From: Amorphus coralli DSM 19760
GTDB taxonomy: Bacteria; Pseudomonadota; Alphaproteobacteria; Rhizobiales; Amorphaceae
NCBI RefSeq assembly: GCF_000374525.1
Contig: NZ_KB894570.1
Location: forward strand, 682,001 to 746,000
Length of the DNA: 64,000 nucleotides
Reading direction: 5' to 3'
Every line of letters begins with the position of its first letter. The stretch's first letter is position 1. Below are positions 8,636-17,763 of the stretch, piece after piece. Below the pieces are notes generated by a model, which saw only the letters and a list, made by a program, of their open reading frames with translations, was not told the origin of the DNA and searched no databases. The position numbers and the translations under genes were made by a program.

Positions 8636-11600
8636 TCGACGCAGTCGAAGGCATCATCCGGAGAACCCGGACCGTCGTCACGATCATGATCGTGAGCGTG
8701 GCGGCGGGCATCTTCGCCTATCTCGCCATCCCCAAGGAGGCAAACCCCGACATCGATGTCCCCATCTTCTACGTCTCCATCGCCCAGCAGGGCGTGTCGC
8801 CGGAGGATGCCGAGCGCCTGCTCGTGCGGCCGATGGAGACCGACCTGCGAAGCCTGGAAGGCCTGAAGGAGCTGACGGCCATCGCGTCGGAGGGGCACGC
8901 CGGCATCGTGCTGGAGTTCGAGGCCGACTTCGACAAGGATTCCGCCCTTGCCGACGTCCGCGACAAGGTCGACCAGGCCAAGGCCGACCTGCCGACGGAG
9001 GCCGAAGAGCCGGTCATCCACGAAACCAACTTCTCGCTGGTTCCGACCATCACCGTGGCGCTTTCCGGCGACGTTCCGGAGCGCACCCTCTACCGGCGCG
9101 CGCGCCAGCTGAAGGACGAGATCGAGGCCATCGCCAGCGTCCGCGAGGCCAACCTGTCCGGTCACCGCGAGGAACTGCTCGAGGTCATCATCGACCGGAC
9201 GGCGCTGGAATCCTACGGCGTCACCCAGGACGAGCTCCTGAATGCGCTGACCCGCAACAACCAGCTCGTGCCGGCCGGTTTCATCGACACCGGCCAGGGC
9301 CGCTTCCAGGTGAAGGTGCCCGGCCTGGTGGAGAACCGGGACGACGTGTTCTCGCTGCCGATCAAGCAGAACGCGGAGGGTGTCGTCACCCTTGACGACA
9401 TCGCCGACGTGCGCCGCACGTTCAAGGATCCGTCGAGCTTCACAAGGGTCAACGGCAAGCCGGCCATCGCCATCGAGGTGGTGAAGCGGCTCGGCACCAA
9501 CATCATCGAGAACAACCAGGCGGTCCGCGACGTCGTGGAACGGCAGACGGCCGAGTGGCCGTCCACCATCCGCATCGACTACCTGCTCGACCAGTCCAGC
9601 TTCATCTACGAGGTTCTGGGGTCGCTGCAGTCCTCCATCATCACCGCCATCTGCCTGGTGATGATCGTGGTCGTCGCGGCGCTCGGCCTGCGCTCGGCGC
9701 TGCTCGTCGGGCTCGCCATCCCCACCACCTTCCTGCTGGGCTTCCTCATCCTGACGGCGCTCGGGATGACGGTGAACATGATGGTCATGTTCGGCCTTGT
9801 GCTGACCGTCGGCATGCTGGTCGACGGCGCCATCGTCATCGTCGAGTACGCCGACCGGAAGATCGTCGAGGGTATGCCGCGCAAGGAGGCCTACATCCGC
9901 GCCGCGCGGCTGATGTTCTGGCCGATCACCTCGTCCACCGCGACGACGCTTGCCGCCTTCCTGCCGATGCTGCTCTGGCCCGGCGTCGCCGGCGAGTTCA
10001 TGAGCTACCTGCCGATCATGGTCATCATCGTGCTGACCGCGGCGCTGGTGACCGCCATGATCTTCCTGCCGGTGGCCGGCGGCCTGTTCGGGCGCGGCCA
10101 GGCCTCGGCGGAGGAGCAGGCCGCTGCCCGGCGCCTGTCGGCCTCCGAGGATCTCGATCCCGACAGCATTCCCGGCTTGACCGGCGTCTACGTGCGCGCC
10201 CTGCACTGGCTGGCCGGCACGGTGATCGGTAACGTCGTGACGCTCGCCGCTGTCATCGGCGTCAGCTTCGCCGTCATCACCACCTTCGCGGCCAACGCAA
10301 CCGGAGTGGAGTTCTTCGTCGACGAGGAACCGGACGTGGCGGTCGTGCTCGTCTCCGCGCGCGGCAACATGTCTGCCTCCGAGGCGTCCTCGCTCGTTTC
10401 CCAGGTGGAGCGCGTGGTGCTGTCCACCGACGGCGTGGAGAATGCCGTGGTCAGCGCCTACCCGAGCGGCGGCTCGACCGGCGGCGGCTTCAAGATCGAT
10501 GGCGTCAACGACAAGCCGGCCGACGTGATCGGCGAGCTGCAGATGGAGCTGGGCGACTTCTGCTGCCGGCGGACGGCGGCGGAGATCTTCGAGGAGATCC
10601 GCCAGCGCACGGCCTCGATCCCGGGCATCAAAACCGAAGTCCGCAAGATCGAGGGCGGACCGCCCACCGGCAAGGACATCCAGCTGCAGGTCTCCGGCAG
10701 CAATTACGAGCTCGTGCAGGAAACCATCGAGCGCGCCCGCAGCCACTTCGAGACCGTGGCCGGCCTGCGCGACCTGGAGGACGACCGCCCCCTGCCCGGC
10801 ATCGAGTGGCAGCTGGACATCGATCGCGAGCAGGCGGGCCGCTACAACGCCAACATCGCCTCGGTGGGCTCCATGGTGCAGCTCGTCACCACGGGCGTGC
10901 TGATCGGCAACTACCGGCCGGACGATTCCGACGACGAGATCGACATCCGGGTCCGCTTCCCGGACGACCAGCGCACGCTCAACCAGTTCGAGAGCCTGCG
11001 CCTGAAGACCCAGAACGGCATGGTGCCCATCGCCAACTTCGTCGACATCACGCCCTCGCCGCGGGTGTCGTCGATCACCCGGCGCGACGGTCTCTACTCC
11101 ATGTCGGTGAAGGCGGACGTGATCGAGACCCAGGGCTTCGATCCGAACCAGAAGATCGCCGAGATTCAGGAGTGGATCGACGGCCAGGACTGGCCGTCCG
11201 GCATCTCGTTCCGCTTCCGAGGCGCCGACGAGGACCAGCAGGAGTCCGGCGCCTTCCTGATGAAGGCGATGATGGGCTCGCTGTTCCTGATGTTCATCAT
11301 CCTGGTGACCCAGTACAACTCCTTCTACCAGACGGCGATCACCCTCTCCACGGTGGTGCTGTCGGTGCTGGGCGTGCTGATCGGGATGACGCTCACCGGG
11401 CAGAAATTCTCCATCATCATGACGGGGACGGGCGTGGTGGCGCTGGCCGGCATCGTGGTGAACAACGCCATCGTGCTGATCGATACCTACAACCGCATGC
11501 GCGAGGACGTGTCGGATCCGCTGGTGGCGGTTCTGAAGACGTCGGCGCAGCGCATGCGGCCGATCATGCTGACCACGATCACGACCATCGCCGGCCTCGT

Positions 11601-11883
11601 GCCCATGGCCACCGAGGTCAACCTGAACTTCTTCGACCGGACGGTGGCGGTAGGCGGCATCACCTCCATCTGGTGGGTTCAGCTGTCCACCGCGATCATC
11701 TTCGGCCTGGGCTTCTCCACGATGCTGACGCTGGTGGTGGTGCCGGTGGCGCTGGCCGCGCCGACGGTGTGGAGACGCAAGGCCGGAGCGCTGTGGCGCC
11801 GCATTCGCCGGCGGCCCGAAACGCCCTCCGCGCCGCCGCCCGCCGCGGTGGCCGGCCCTGCCTATCCACAGGCGGCCGAGTAG
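8632..11883 (+). CDS. RND-family multidrug/solute efflux pump
   Basis: At 1083 residues this is full length for an AcrB-type pump. The first helix (about 11-31) is followed by the porter segment starting PEDAERLLVRPMET, a membrane block with DGAIVIVEYADRK (helix 4, with the proton-relay acidic residue region), a second periplasmic loop and a second membrane block with GIVVNNAIVLIDTYNRM. It uses the proton gradient to expel small molecules. Translation is taken from GTG 8632, overlapping the adaptor stop, because this gives the standard N-terminus; the open frame continues upstream only as an alternate frame of the adaptor gene. An unusual DFCCRR cysteine pair sits in the first half of the second periplasmic loop (near residue 643). 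Substrate unknown. Confidence 0.93.
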   Translation: MIDAVEGIIRRTRTVVTIMIVSVAAGIFAYLAIPKEANPDIDVPIFYVSIAQQGVSPEDAERLLVRPMETDLRSLEGLKELTAIASEGHAGIVLEFEADFDKDSALADVRDKVDQAKADLPTEAEEPVIHETNFSLVPTITVALSGDVPERTLYRRARQLKDEIEAIASVREANLSGHREELLEVIIDRTALESYGVTQDELLNALTRNNQLVPAGFIDTGQGRFQVKVPGLVENRDDVFSLPIKQNAEGVVTLDDIADVRRTFKDPSSFTRVNGKPAIAIEVVKRLGTNIIENNQAVRDVVERQTAEWPSTIRIDYLLDQSSFIYEVLGSLQSSIITAICLVMIVVVAALGLRSALLVGLAIPTTFLLGFLILTALGMTVNMMVMFGLVLTVGMLVDGAIVIVEYADRKIVEGMPRKEAYIRAARLMFWPITSSTATTLAAFLPMLLWPGVAGEFMSYLPIMVIIVLTAALVTAMIFLPVAGGLFGRGQASAEEQAAARRLSASEDLDPDSIPGLTGVYVRALHWLAGTVIGNVVTLAAVIGVSFAVITTFAANATGVEFFVDEEPDVAVVLVSARGNMSASEASSLVSQVERVVLSTDGVENAVVSAYPSGGSTGGGFKIDGVNDKPADVIGELQMELGDFCCRRTAAEIFEEIRQRTASIPGIKTEVRKIEGGPPTGKDIQLQVSGSNYELVQETIERARSHFETVAGLRDLEDDRPLPGIEWQLDIDREQAGRYNANIASVGSMVQLVTTGVLIGNYRPDDSDDEIDIRVRFPDDQRTLNQFESLRLKTQNGMVPIANFVDITPSPRVSSITRRDGLYSMSVKADVIETQGFDPNQKIAEIQEWIDGQDWPSGISFRFRGADEDQQESGAFLMKAMMGSLFLMFIILVTQYNSFYQTAITLSTVVLSVLGVLIGMTLTGQKFSIIMTGTGVVALAGIVVNNAIVLIDTYNRMREDVSDPLVAVLKTSAQRMRPIMLTTITTIAGLVPMATEVNLNFFDRTVAVGGITSIWWVQLSTAIIFGLGFSTMLTLVVVPVALAAPTVWRRKAGALWRRIRRRPETPSAPPPAAVAGPAYPQAAE

Positions 11884-11896
11884 GTCCGACAGGCTC

Positions 11897-11921
11897 CGGG
11901 CCCGGATGCGATCCGGGCCCG
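11897..11921 (+). terminator. Terminator-like hairpin after the RND pump
   Basis: An 11-bp perfect GC-rich stem CGGGCCCGGAT/ATCCGGGCCCG around GCG starts 14 bases after the pump stop. The downstream bases are poor in T, so termination may be partial. Confidence 0.6.
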
Positions 11922-12104
11922 CTTCATCGGCGCTTTCTTGAACCGTTCCGGATGCGCCGTATATCTATCCGGGAACCAGGCTTCCTCCGCGCGTGCCCCG
12001 GCCCCCGACGCCGGCGCGCGCCACCAGGCCCCTCTCCGCCCCGACCGACGGTCGCGCAGCCTCCTGGCCGCGCCGGGCGCCGGCCCGTTCCGCAAGCCGA
12101 GCGC

Positions 12105-14039
12105 ATGCCAACCAAGACCGACCCGTCCAATCGCGTCTCCGCCGACCGGGGCCAGACCTTCCGCGCCATCCGGGCGCTGTGGCCCTACATGTGGCCTGCC
12201 GAGCGGCCCGACCTGAAGCGCCGGGCACTCGTTGCGCTCGCCGCGCTGATCCTCGGCAAGCTGATCACGGTGCTCACCCCCTACACCTACAAATGGGCCA
12301 CGGATTCCCTGACGGCGCCGCGCGCTGACGGCGGCGCCGGGGTGCCCGACTTTCTCGTGGTTCCGGTGTTCCTGGTCATCGCCTACGGGGTGGCGCGGGT
12401 GCTGGCGATGACCTTCAATCAGCTCCGCGACGCCCTGTTCGCGCGGGTCGGACAGCATGCCGTGCGCTGGATGGCGCGCCGCACCTTCGTGCATCTGCAC
12501 GACCTGTCGCTGCGCTTCCACCTGCAGCGGCGCACCGGCGGCCTGTCGCGGGTGATCGAGCGCGGCACCAAGGGCATCGAGACCATCGTGCGCTTCACGA
12601 TGCTCAATTCGCTGCCGACGGTGCTCGAGTTCGCGCTGGTCGCCGCCGTCGTCGCCTACCAGTTCGACCTCTGGTACCTGCTGGTCATCGCCGTCACGGT
12701 CGCGGCCTATATCGGCTTCACGCTGGTTGCCTCCGACTGGCGGATCAAGATCCGCCGCGAGATGAACGAGTCGGACACCGAGGCGAACTCCAAGGCCATC
12801 GACTCGCTGCTGAACTACGAAACGGTCAAGTATTTCAACAACGAGGCGATGGAGACGGAGCGCTTCGACCGCTCCATGGCGCGCTACGAGGGCGCGGCAA
12901 TCCGCATCTGGACGTCGCTGGCCTGGCTCAATCTCGGACAGACGGTGATTTTCGCCGTTGGCATGACCACCTGCATGGTGATGTCGGCGCGGGCGGTGAT
13001 GGCGGGCACGCAGACCATCGGCGACTTCGTCATGATCAACGCGCTGTTGATCCAGCTGTCCATCCCGCTGAACTTCATCGGCTTCGTCTATCGCGAGATC
13101 AAGCAGGCACTGGCCGACATCGAATCCATGTTCCGGGTGCTCGACGTCGAGCCGGAAATCCGCGACCGCGACGAGGCACCGGCGCTGGCGGTGACCGACG
13201 GCGCAATCCGCTTCGAAAACGTCTTCTTCCACTACGACCCGGACCGGGTGATCCTGAAGGACGTCTCGTTCGAGGTGCCGCCGGGCCACACGGTGGCCCT
13301 GGTCGGGCCGTCGGGTGCGGGCAAGTCCACCATCTCGCGGCTGCTCTACCGCTTCTACGACGTGACCGGCGGCCGCGTGACCATCGACGGCCAGGACCTG
13401 CGCGAGGTCAGCCAGGAATCGGTGCGGGCCGCCATCGGCATCGTTCCGCAGGACACGGTGCTGTTCAACGACACCATCGCCTACAACGTCCGCTATGGCC
13501 GTCCCGGGGCCAGCGAGGACGAGGTCCGCACGGCCGCCGAGATGGCGCAGATCGGCGGGTTCATCGAGGCGCTGCCCAAGGGCTACGCGACGGAGGTGGG
13601 CGAGCGCGGATTGAAGCTGTCCGGCGGCGAGAAGCAGCGCGTCGCGATCGCCCGCACCATCCTCAAGGGACCGCCCATCCTGATCCTCGACGAGGCGACT
13701 TCGGCGCTGGACAGCCGCACCGAGCAGGAGATCCAGGCGGCCCTCGACCGGGTGTCGGAGAACCGCACGACCCTGGTCATCGCGCACCGCCTCTCCACCA
13801 TCGTCAAGGCCGACGAGATCCTGGTTCTGGACGCCGGCCGCATCGTGGAGCGCGGCACCCACCTGGAGCTCCTCGACCACGGCGGCATCTACGCCCAGAT
13901 GTGGAACCGGCAGCGCGAGGAAGGCGGCTGGGACGAGGCTCCCCTGCCCCACGACGGGGCCGCGCGGGTCTCAGAGGATGCAGAAGCCGACGACGGCATC
14001 GAGCCGACCGCCGCGGAGGTCCTGTCCAGCACCCGGTGA
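12105..14039 (+). CDS. Atm1-type ABC exporter (fused membrane and ATPase domains)
   Basis: A 644-residue half-transporter. Six membrane helices lie in residues 40-335; NYETVKYFNNE (237-247) is the diagnostic Atm1/ABCB7 motif. The ATPase domain shows Walker A GPSGAGKST (401-409), Q-loop IVPQDTVLFND, signature LSGGEKQRVAIAR, Walker B ILILDEATSALD and the switch histidine in VIAHRLSTI. Bacterial relatives export glutathione-conjugated metals or polysulfides; mitochondrial Atm1 serves cytosolic Fe-S assembly. The acidic C-terminal 40 residues are variable. The ATG at 12105 gives a normal-length N-terminus but has no strong SD. It lies 220 bases after the RND terminator, so it is probably its own transcription unit, and ends 6 bases from the convergent hydrolase gene. 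Confidence 0.9.
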   Translation: MPTKTDPSNRVSADRGQTFRAIRALWPYMWPAERPDLKRRALVALAALILGKLITVLTPYTYKWATDSLTAPRADGGAGVPDFLVVPVFLVIAYGVARVLAMTFNQLRDALFARVGQHAVRWMARRTFVHLHDLSLRFHLQRRTGGLSRVIERGTKGIETIVRFTMLNSLPTVLEFALVAAVVAYQFDLWYLLVIAVTVAAYIGFTLVASDWRIKIRREMNESDTEANSKAIDSLLNYETVKYFNNEAMETERFDRSMARYEGAAIRIWTSLAWLNLGQTVIFAVGMTTCMVMSARAVMAGTQTIGDFVMINALLIQLSIPLNFIGFVYREIKQALADIESMFRVLDVEPEIRDRDEAPALAVTDGAIRFENVFFHYDPDRVILKDVSFEVPPGHTVALVGPSGAGKSTISRLLYRFYDVTGGRVTIDGQDLREVSQESVRAAIGIVPQDTVLFNDTIAYNVRYGRPGASEDEVRTAAEMAQIGGFIEALPKGYATEVGERGLKLSGGEKQRVAIARTILKGPPILILDEATSALDSRTEQEIQAALDRVSENRTTLVIAHRLSTIVKADEILVLDAGRIVERGTHLELLDHGGIYAQMWNRQREEGGWDEAPLPHDGAARVSEDAEADDGIEPTAAEVLSSTR

Positions 14040-14045
14040 GCGGGC

Positions 14046-15023
14046 TTACGGAACCAGGAACTCGAACGGCTCGGCCGGCTGGAGCTGGCCGGCGAGATTG
14101 CCGCCCTCGTCGCGCGGCGTGTTCAGATGAACCTTGAGGGCCGGTGCGCCCGGCGACAGGTCGACCGCGTCGAGATCCACCCACAGCACCGCCGGGTTGA
14201 TGACGGAATCCACCAAGTAGCGCTTCGCGTCATGGTCGATGACGCTGCGCCACAGGGTCGAGGCGATGTTGGGCTTCTCCGGATCCTCGATGCCGAGCGG
14301 CGTGCTGATCGCCCGCATCTGGGAGAAGACCGCGGCGAGCGCCGCACGCCTGTCGGAGAATTTCGGCGTGGATTTCAGATTGTAGCTCGCCCGGGCGAAA
14401 CGGTCCGCCGCGCCGATGGTGCCGGGCAGGAAGTGCTGGCCGCCGATCAGGTCCCAGTAGGTGTTGATGGCGAGCTGCTGGTCATAGACTGGCGAGTTGG
14501 TCATCACCCGGTAGGCGCGGTCGTGATGGATCTGCAGCGCCCCGCCGACGAATTCCAGAATGGCGGAATCGCCGCTGGCGTCGGACAGCGCCAGATGCAC
14601 CGTCGCGGCTTTTCCGTTCGGCGCGTCGGCCGAGACCACCGTGAACGGATCCTCGCGCAGCACGGCAACGGCCTCGGCCACGGTGGCGAAGCTGTCGAGG
14701 ATGTACTGAAGCCAGGCGCCGACGGAGATGGTCGGCTTGCCGCGCTCGGCCGCATCGCCGAAGTCGGATTCGGCCAGATAGAGAAGGTTGCCAGCAAGGC
14801 CGGCCTCGTTCAGGCCATCGGACGTGGCCATCTCGTAGATCGCCAGCACCACAGAGCCGTAGATCGACGTCCAGCGAACGGTCTCGGCACCGGTGCCGCC
14901 GTTGCGCTCGAGACCGCGCGGAAAGGCCCACAGGTCCGTCGCCATGGACACGTCGCTCCAGTCCATGGAGCGTCCGGTGATGTAGGTGCCGGTTCCGGTC
15001 TCGTAGAAGATGCGCGTGCACAT
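14046..15023 (-). CDS. Linear amide C-N hydrolase, choloylglycine hydrolase/penicillin V acylase family
   Basis: The 325-residue protein starts Met-Cys, so removal of Met exposes Cys2 as the Ntn nucleophile. Arg18 and Asp21 in ITGRSMDW and Asn176 in MTNSPVY fall at the positions known as catalytic in bile salt hydrolases and penicillin V acylases. It should hydrolyse a linear amide; in Gram-negative soil bacteria, N-acyl homoserine lactones are tested substrates for some members, but the substrate here is not known. No signal peptide is present in the reading frame chosen; Cys2 at the start argues against an upstream start. It is upstream of nothing obvious and converges with the ABC exporter gene. 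Confidence 0.88.
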   Translation of the reverse strand: MCTRIFYETGTGTYITGRSMDWSDVSMATDLWAFPRGLERNGGTGAETVRWTSIYGSVVLAIYEMATSDGLNEAGLAGNLLYLAESDFGDAAERGKPTISVGAWLQYILDSFATVAEAVAVLREDPFTVVSADAPNGKAATVHLALSDASGDSAILEFVGGALQIHHDRAYRVMTNSPVYDQQLAINTYWDLIGGQHFLPGTIGAADRFARASYNLKSTPKFSDRRAALAAVFSQMRAISTPLGIEDPEKPNIASTLWRSVIDHDAKRYLVDSVINPAVLWVDLDAVDLSPGAPALKVHLNTPRDEGGNLAGQLQPAEPFEFLVP

Positions 15024-15083
15024 GATCCGGGTCTCCCCCCCCTTGCGACGCCGGGAGGCCGCGCCTGCGGCCCCGGCGGTTTA

Positions 15084-15371
15084 TCAGCCCTGGCCCTCGA
15101 CCGTGTGTTCCAGCGGATTGGGCAGCGGCAGGTCGTCGAGCGTGAGATCCGAGGTCACCACCGCGTTGATCGCGACCATCACTCCGACGGCCACGACGGC
15201 GGCGATGGCCCCCTTGAGGATCAGCCGCGGCCGCGCGGGCGCGCTGGGCATGGTGCCGGGCGTCATCTCGTCCCCCGCCTCTTCCTGGGAGCGGTTACCC
15301 CACGGCAGGGTGAAGAAGAAGATCAGCCACCAGACGATGAAATAGACGGCGATTGTGCTGGTAAGGGACAT
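15084..15371 (-). CDS. DUF1467 family membrane protein
   Basis: A 95-residue protein with two membrane helices: IAVYFIVWWLIFFFTLPWG at the N-terminus and LKGAIAAVVAVGVMVAINAV near residues 52-71. The first helix followed by an NRSQEEAGDE segment and a MTPGTMPSAP loop is typical of DUF1467, a family largely limited to alphaproteobacteria and usually encoded after mce. Function is unknown. The ATG at 15371 is chosen because it begins the conserved helix; the frame is open for 12 more codons upstream without a better site. It is the last gene of the rnj-mce-DUF1467 run. Confidence 0.78.
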   Translation of the reverse strand: MSLTSTIAVYFIVWWLIFFFTLPWGNRSQEEAGDEMTPGTMPSAPARPRLILKGAIAAVVAVGVMVAINAVVTSDLTLDDLPLPNPLEHTVEGQG

Positions 15372-15526
15372 GGGTTCGCTTCTCGCAGCCGCGGCTCGCG
15401 CCAGCACCTAATCGTTGCTCCAGTTTCGAGAGCGGACAAGAAGCGATCTGCATCCGCCGCGAAAATGGCTCTTTCTCTCTTCGCAATCCCGGACGGAAAA
15501 CCGGTTCCCACTTTTCCTGGGATTGC

Positions 15527-15931
15527 TTAGGCCTCTTCGAGCTCGGTGAGCGTGCCGCAGAAATCCTTTGGATGCAGGAACAGGACCGGCTTGCCGTGGG
15601 CGCCTATCTTCGGCTCGCCGTCCCCGATCACCCGGGCGCCTGCCGCCACCAGCCGGTCGCGCGCTGCCCGGATGTCATCGACCTCGTAACAGACATGGTG
15701 CATGCCGCCTGAAGGGCTCTTCTCCAGGAACTTCGCGATGGGCGAGTCGGCGCCAAGCGGCTCCAGGAGTTCGATCTTGGTGTTGGGCAACTCGATGAAG
15801 ACGGTCGTTACGCCGTGGTCGGGTTGCTCGACCGCCTCCGACACCGTGGCCCCGAGGGTGTCGCGGTAGGTGGCGGCCGCCGCCGCGATGTCCGGCACCG
15901 CAATCGCCACGTGGTTCAGCCGTCCGATCAT
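15527..15931 (-). CDS. mce: Methylmalonyl-CoA epimerase
   Basis: A 134-residue glyoxalase-fold (VOC) enzyme that interconverts (2R)- and (2S)-methylmalonyl-CoA, feeding the B12-dependent mutase in propionyl-CoA use. Family marks are RLNHVAIAVPDI at the start with the first metal-binding His, IELLEPLG, GGMHHVCYEVDD with the second metal His, and the Glu near the end in GTLTELEE. Length is standard. It lies 46 bases after the ribonuclease J stop and upstream of DUF1467, a common alphaproteobacterial order. The methylmalonyl-CoA mutase itself is not in the window. Confidence 0.95.
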   Translation of the reverse strand: MIGRLNHVAIAVPDIAAAAATYRDTLGATVSEAVEQPDHGVTTVFIELPNTKIELLEPLGADSPIAKFLEKSPSGGMHHVCYEVDDIRAARDRLVAAGARVIGDGEPKIGAHGKPVLFLHPKDFCGTLTELEEA

Positions 15932-15977
15932 CGCGCGCCTCCTGAGCCCTGACCGTATTTCCTCACCCCTCAGCCAG

Positions 15978-17663
15978 TCATAGTACCGTGACTTCCACCG
16001 AGCAAAGCGGCTTCTTGCCCCATTTCTGCTGAGCCAGGGAGCGGATGGCGCGACGCGCTGCCTTGGCCACCAGGCCGGCATCGCGCCGGCGCCCGCGCGG
16101 AATGCCGTCCAGCGCCTCGTCCACCGCATCTTCCAGGAGTTCGATGAACGACTCGCCCTCCCTGTCCGACGTCGGCAGGCCGAACAGCGTCACCGTGGGA
16201 TCGGAGAGGATCTCGCCGCGCGCGTCCATCACCACGTTCGCCACGACACAGCCTGCGAAGGAAAGCTTGCGCCGCTCCTGGACGCCCGACGCCTCGGGGG
16301 CGGCGATCAGCGATCCGTCCTTGTAGAGAACCCCGGTTTCCGCCTCGCCAACGACCTCAAGCGGTCCCGGCGCAATGCGGAAGATGTCGCCGTTCTTGCC
16401 CTTCACCACCTCGCGGATGCCCTGCTTCCTCGCGAAGCGGGCGTGCTGGTCGAGATGGTAGGGCTCGCCATGGACCGGGATCAGCGCCTCAGGCTTCACC
16501 CAGGAGTAGAGGTCGGCGAGTTCGCCCCGGCGCGGGTGACCGGAGACATGAACCAGGTCGTCGCTGTCGGTCATGATTTCGACGCCGCGCTCGGCGAGCG
16601 AATTGATCACCTCGATCACCTCCGACTCGTTGCCGGGAATGGTGCGCGAGGAGAAGACCACCAGGTCGCCGGCCGACAAGGCCACGCGGGGATGGTCGTC
16701 CCGGGCGATCCGCGACAGCGCGGCGCGCGCCTCACCCTGGCTGCCGGTCAGGAGCGCGACGACCTTGTCGCGCGGCAGGTAGCCATAGGCATCCTCATCC
16801 TGGAACGGCGGGACACCGTCCAGGTAGCCGAGCTCGCGGGCGACCTCGATGGTCCGCTTCATCGCCCGTCCGATGACCACGACGTCGCGTCCGGCGGCCT
16901 GCGCGGCCAGCGCCACGGCCTTCAGCCGCGCGACGTTGGAGGCGAACGTGGTCACGGCCACCCGGTTCGGCGCGGCCTTGATGATCTCGGTGAGCCGCTC
17001 CGCCACATCGGCCTCCGACGGCGAGCGACCCTCGCGGATAGCGTTGGTGGAATCACAGACGAGCGCCCGCACGCCCTCCTCGCCAACCGCCTTCAGACGC
17101 TCCACGTCGATGGGCTTTCCGAGCCCCGGCGTCAGGTCGATCTTCCAGTCACCCGAGTGAACCACCGTGCCGAGCGGCGTGCGGATCACCAGCGCGTTCG
17201 GCTCCGGGATCGAATGGCTCATCGGCACATATTCAACGTCGAACGGACCGACCTGAATCCGGCTGCCCTGCTGGACGACCTCGACCGGCACGGAGTCCTG
17301 GCCGTGGTTCTCGATGGCCTTGGCCTCCAGCAGACCTGCCGTGAACGGGGTCGCGTAGAGCGGCGCCCCGAGGCGCGGCCAGAGATCCAGGATGGCGCCG
17401 TAATGATCTTCGTGGGCATGCGTGATGACGATGCCCGCAAGCCGCTCTTTCTGCTCCTCGATGAAGGAGATGTCGGGATAGACCAGATCGACGCCGGGCG
17501 TCTTCTCATCGCCGAAAGTCACGCCCAGGTCGACCATGAGCCAGGTGCGGTCGCGCCGCGACCCGAAGCCGTACAGGCCGAGATTCATGCCGATCTCGCC
17601 GACGCCGCCGAGCGGCAGGAAGACGAGCTCGTCCTTGTTCGTTTTGGTCAACTGGGATCTCAC
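15978..17663 (-). CDS. rnj: Ribonuclease J (metallo-beta-lactamase RNase)
   Basis: The 561-residue protein has the beta-lactamase fold start FLPLGGVGEIGMNLGLYG, the zinc motif HAHEDHYGAI near residues 79-88, a beta-CASP insert and a distal VSGHPRRGELADLY segment, with a C-terminal domain ending at SVEVTVL. It degrades and matures RNA with both 5' exonuclease and endonuclease activity. The start is a GTG at 17663; an upstream GAGAA lies very close, so an internal TTG a few codons on is a possible alternative. It follows birA by 100 bases on the same strand and precedes mce, and the whole row continues from the nuo operon. Confidence 0.93.
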   Translation of the reverse strand: MRSQLTKTNKDELVFLPLGGVGEIGMNLGLYGFGSRRDRTWLMVDLGVTFGDEKTPGVDLVYPDISFIEEQKERLAGIVITHAHEDHYGAILDLWPRLGAPLYATPFTAGLLEAKAIENHGQDSVPVEVVQQGSRIQVGPFDVEYVPMSHSIPEPNALVIRTPLGTVVHSGDWKIDLTPGLGKPIDVERLKAVGEEGVRALVCDSTNAIREGRSPSEADVAERLTEIIKAAPNRVAVTTFASNVARLKAVALAAQAAGRDVVVIGRAMKRTIEVARELGYLDGVPPFQDEDAYGYLPRDKVVALLTGSQGEARAALSRIARDDHPRVALSAGDLVVFSSRTIPGNESEVIEVINSLAERGVEIMTDSDDLVHVSGHPRRGELADLYSWVKPEALIPVHGEPYHLDQHARFARKQGIREVVKGKNGDIFRIAPGPLEVVGEAETGVLYKDGSLIAAPEASGVQERRKLSFAGCVVANVVMDARGEILSDPTVTLFGLPTSDREGESFIELLEDAVDEALDGIPRGRRRDAGLVAKAARRAIRSLAQQKWGKKPLCSVEVTVL

Positions 17664-17763
17664 TTCTCAATCCGGTTCGCGGGCGACCGTCCGGTGCCCG
17701 CGGCAAACATCACCAGGACCGATGCGGCGCCACCGCATCGGCAGCGGCACCGGCCATCGCTCC

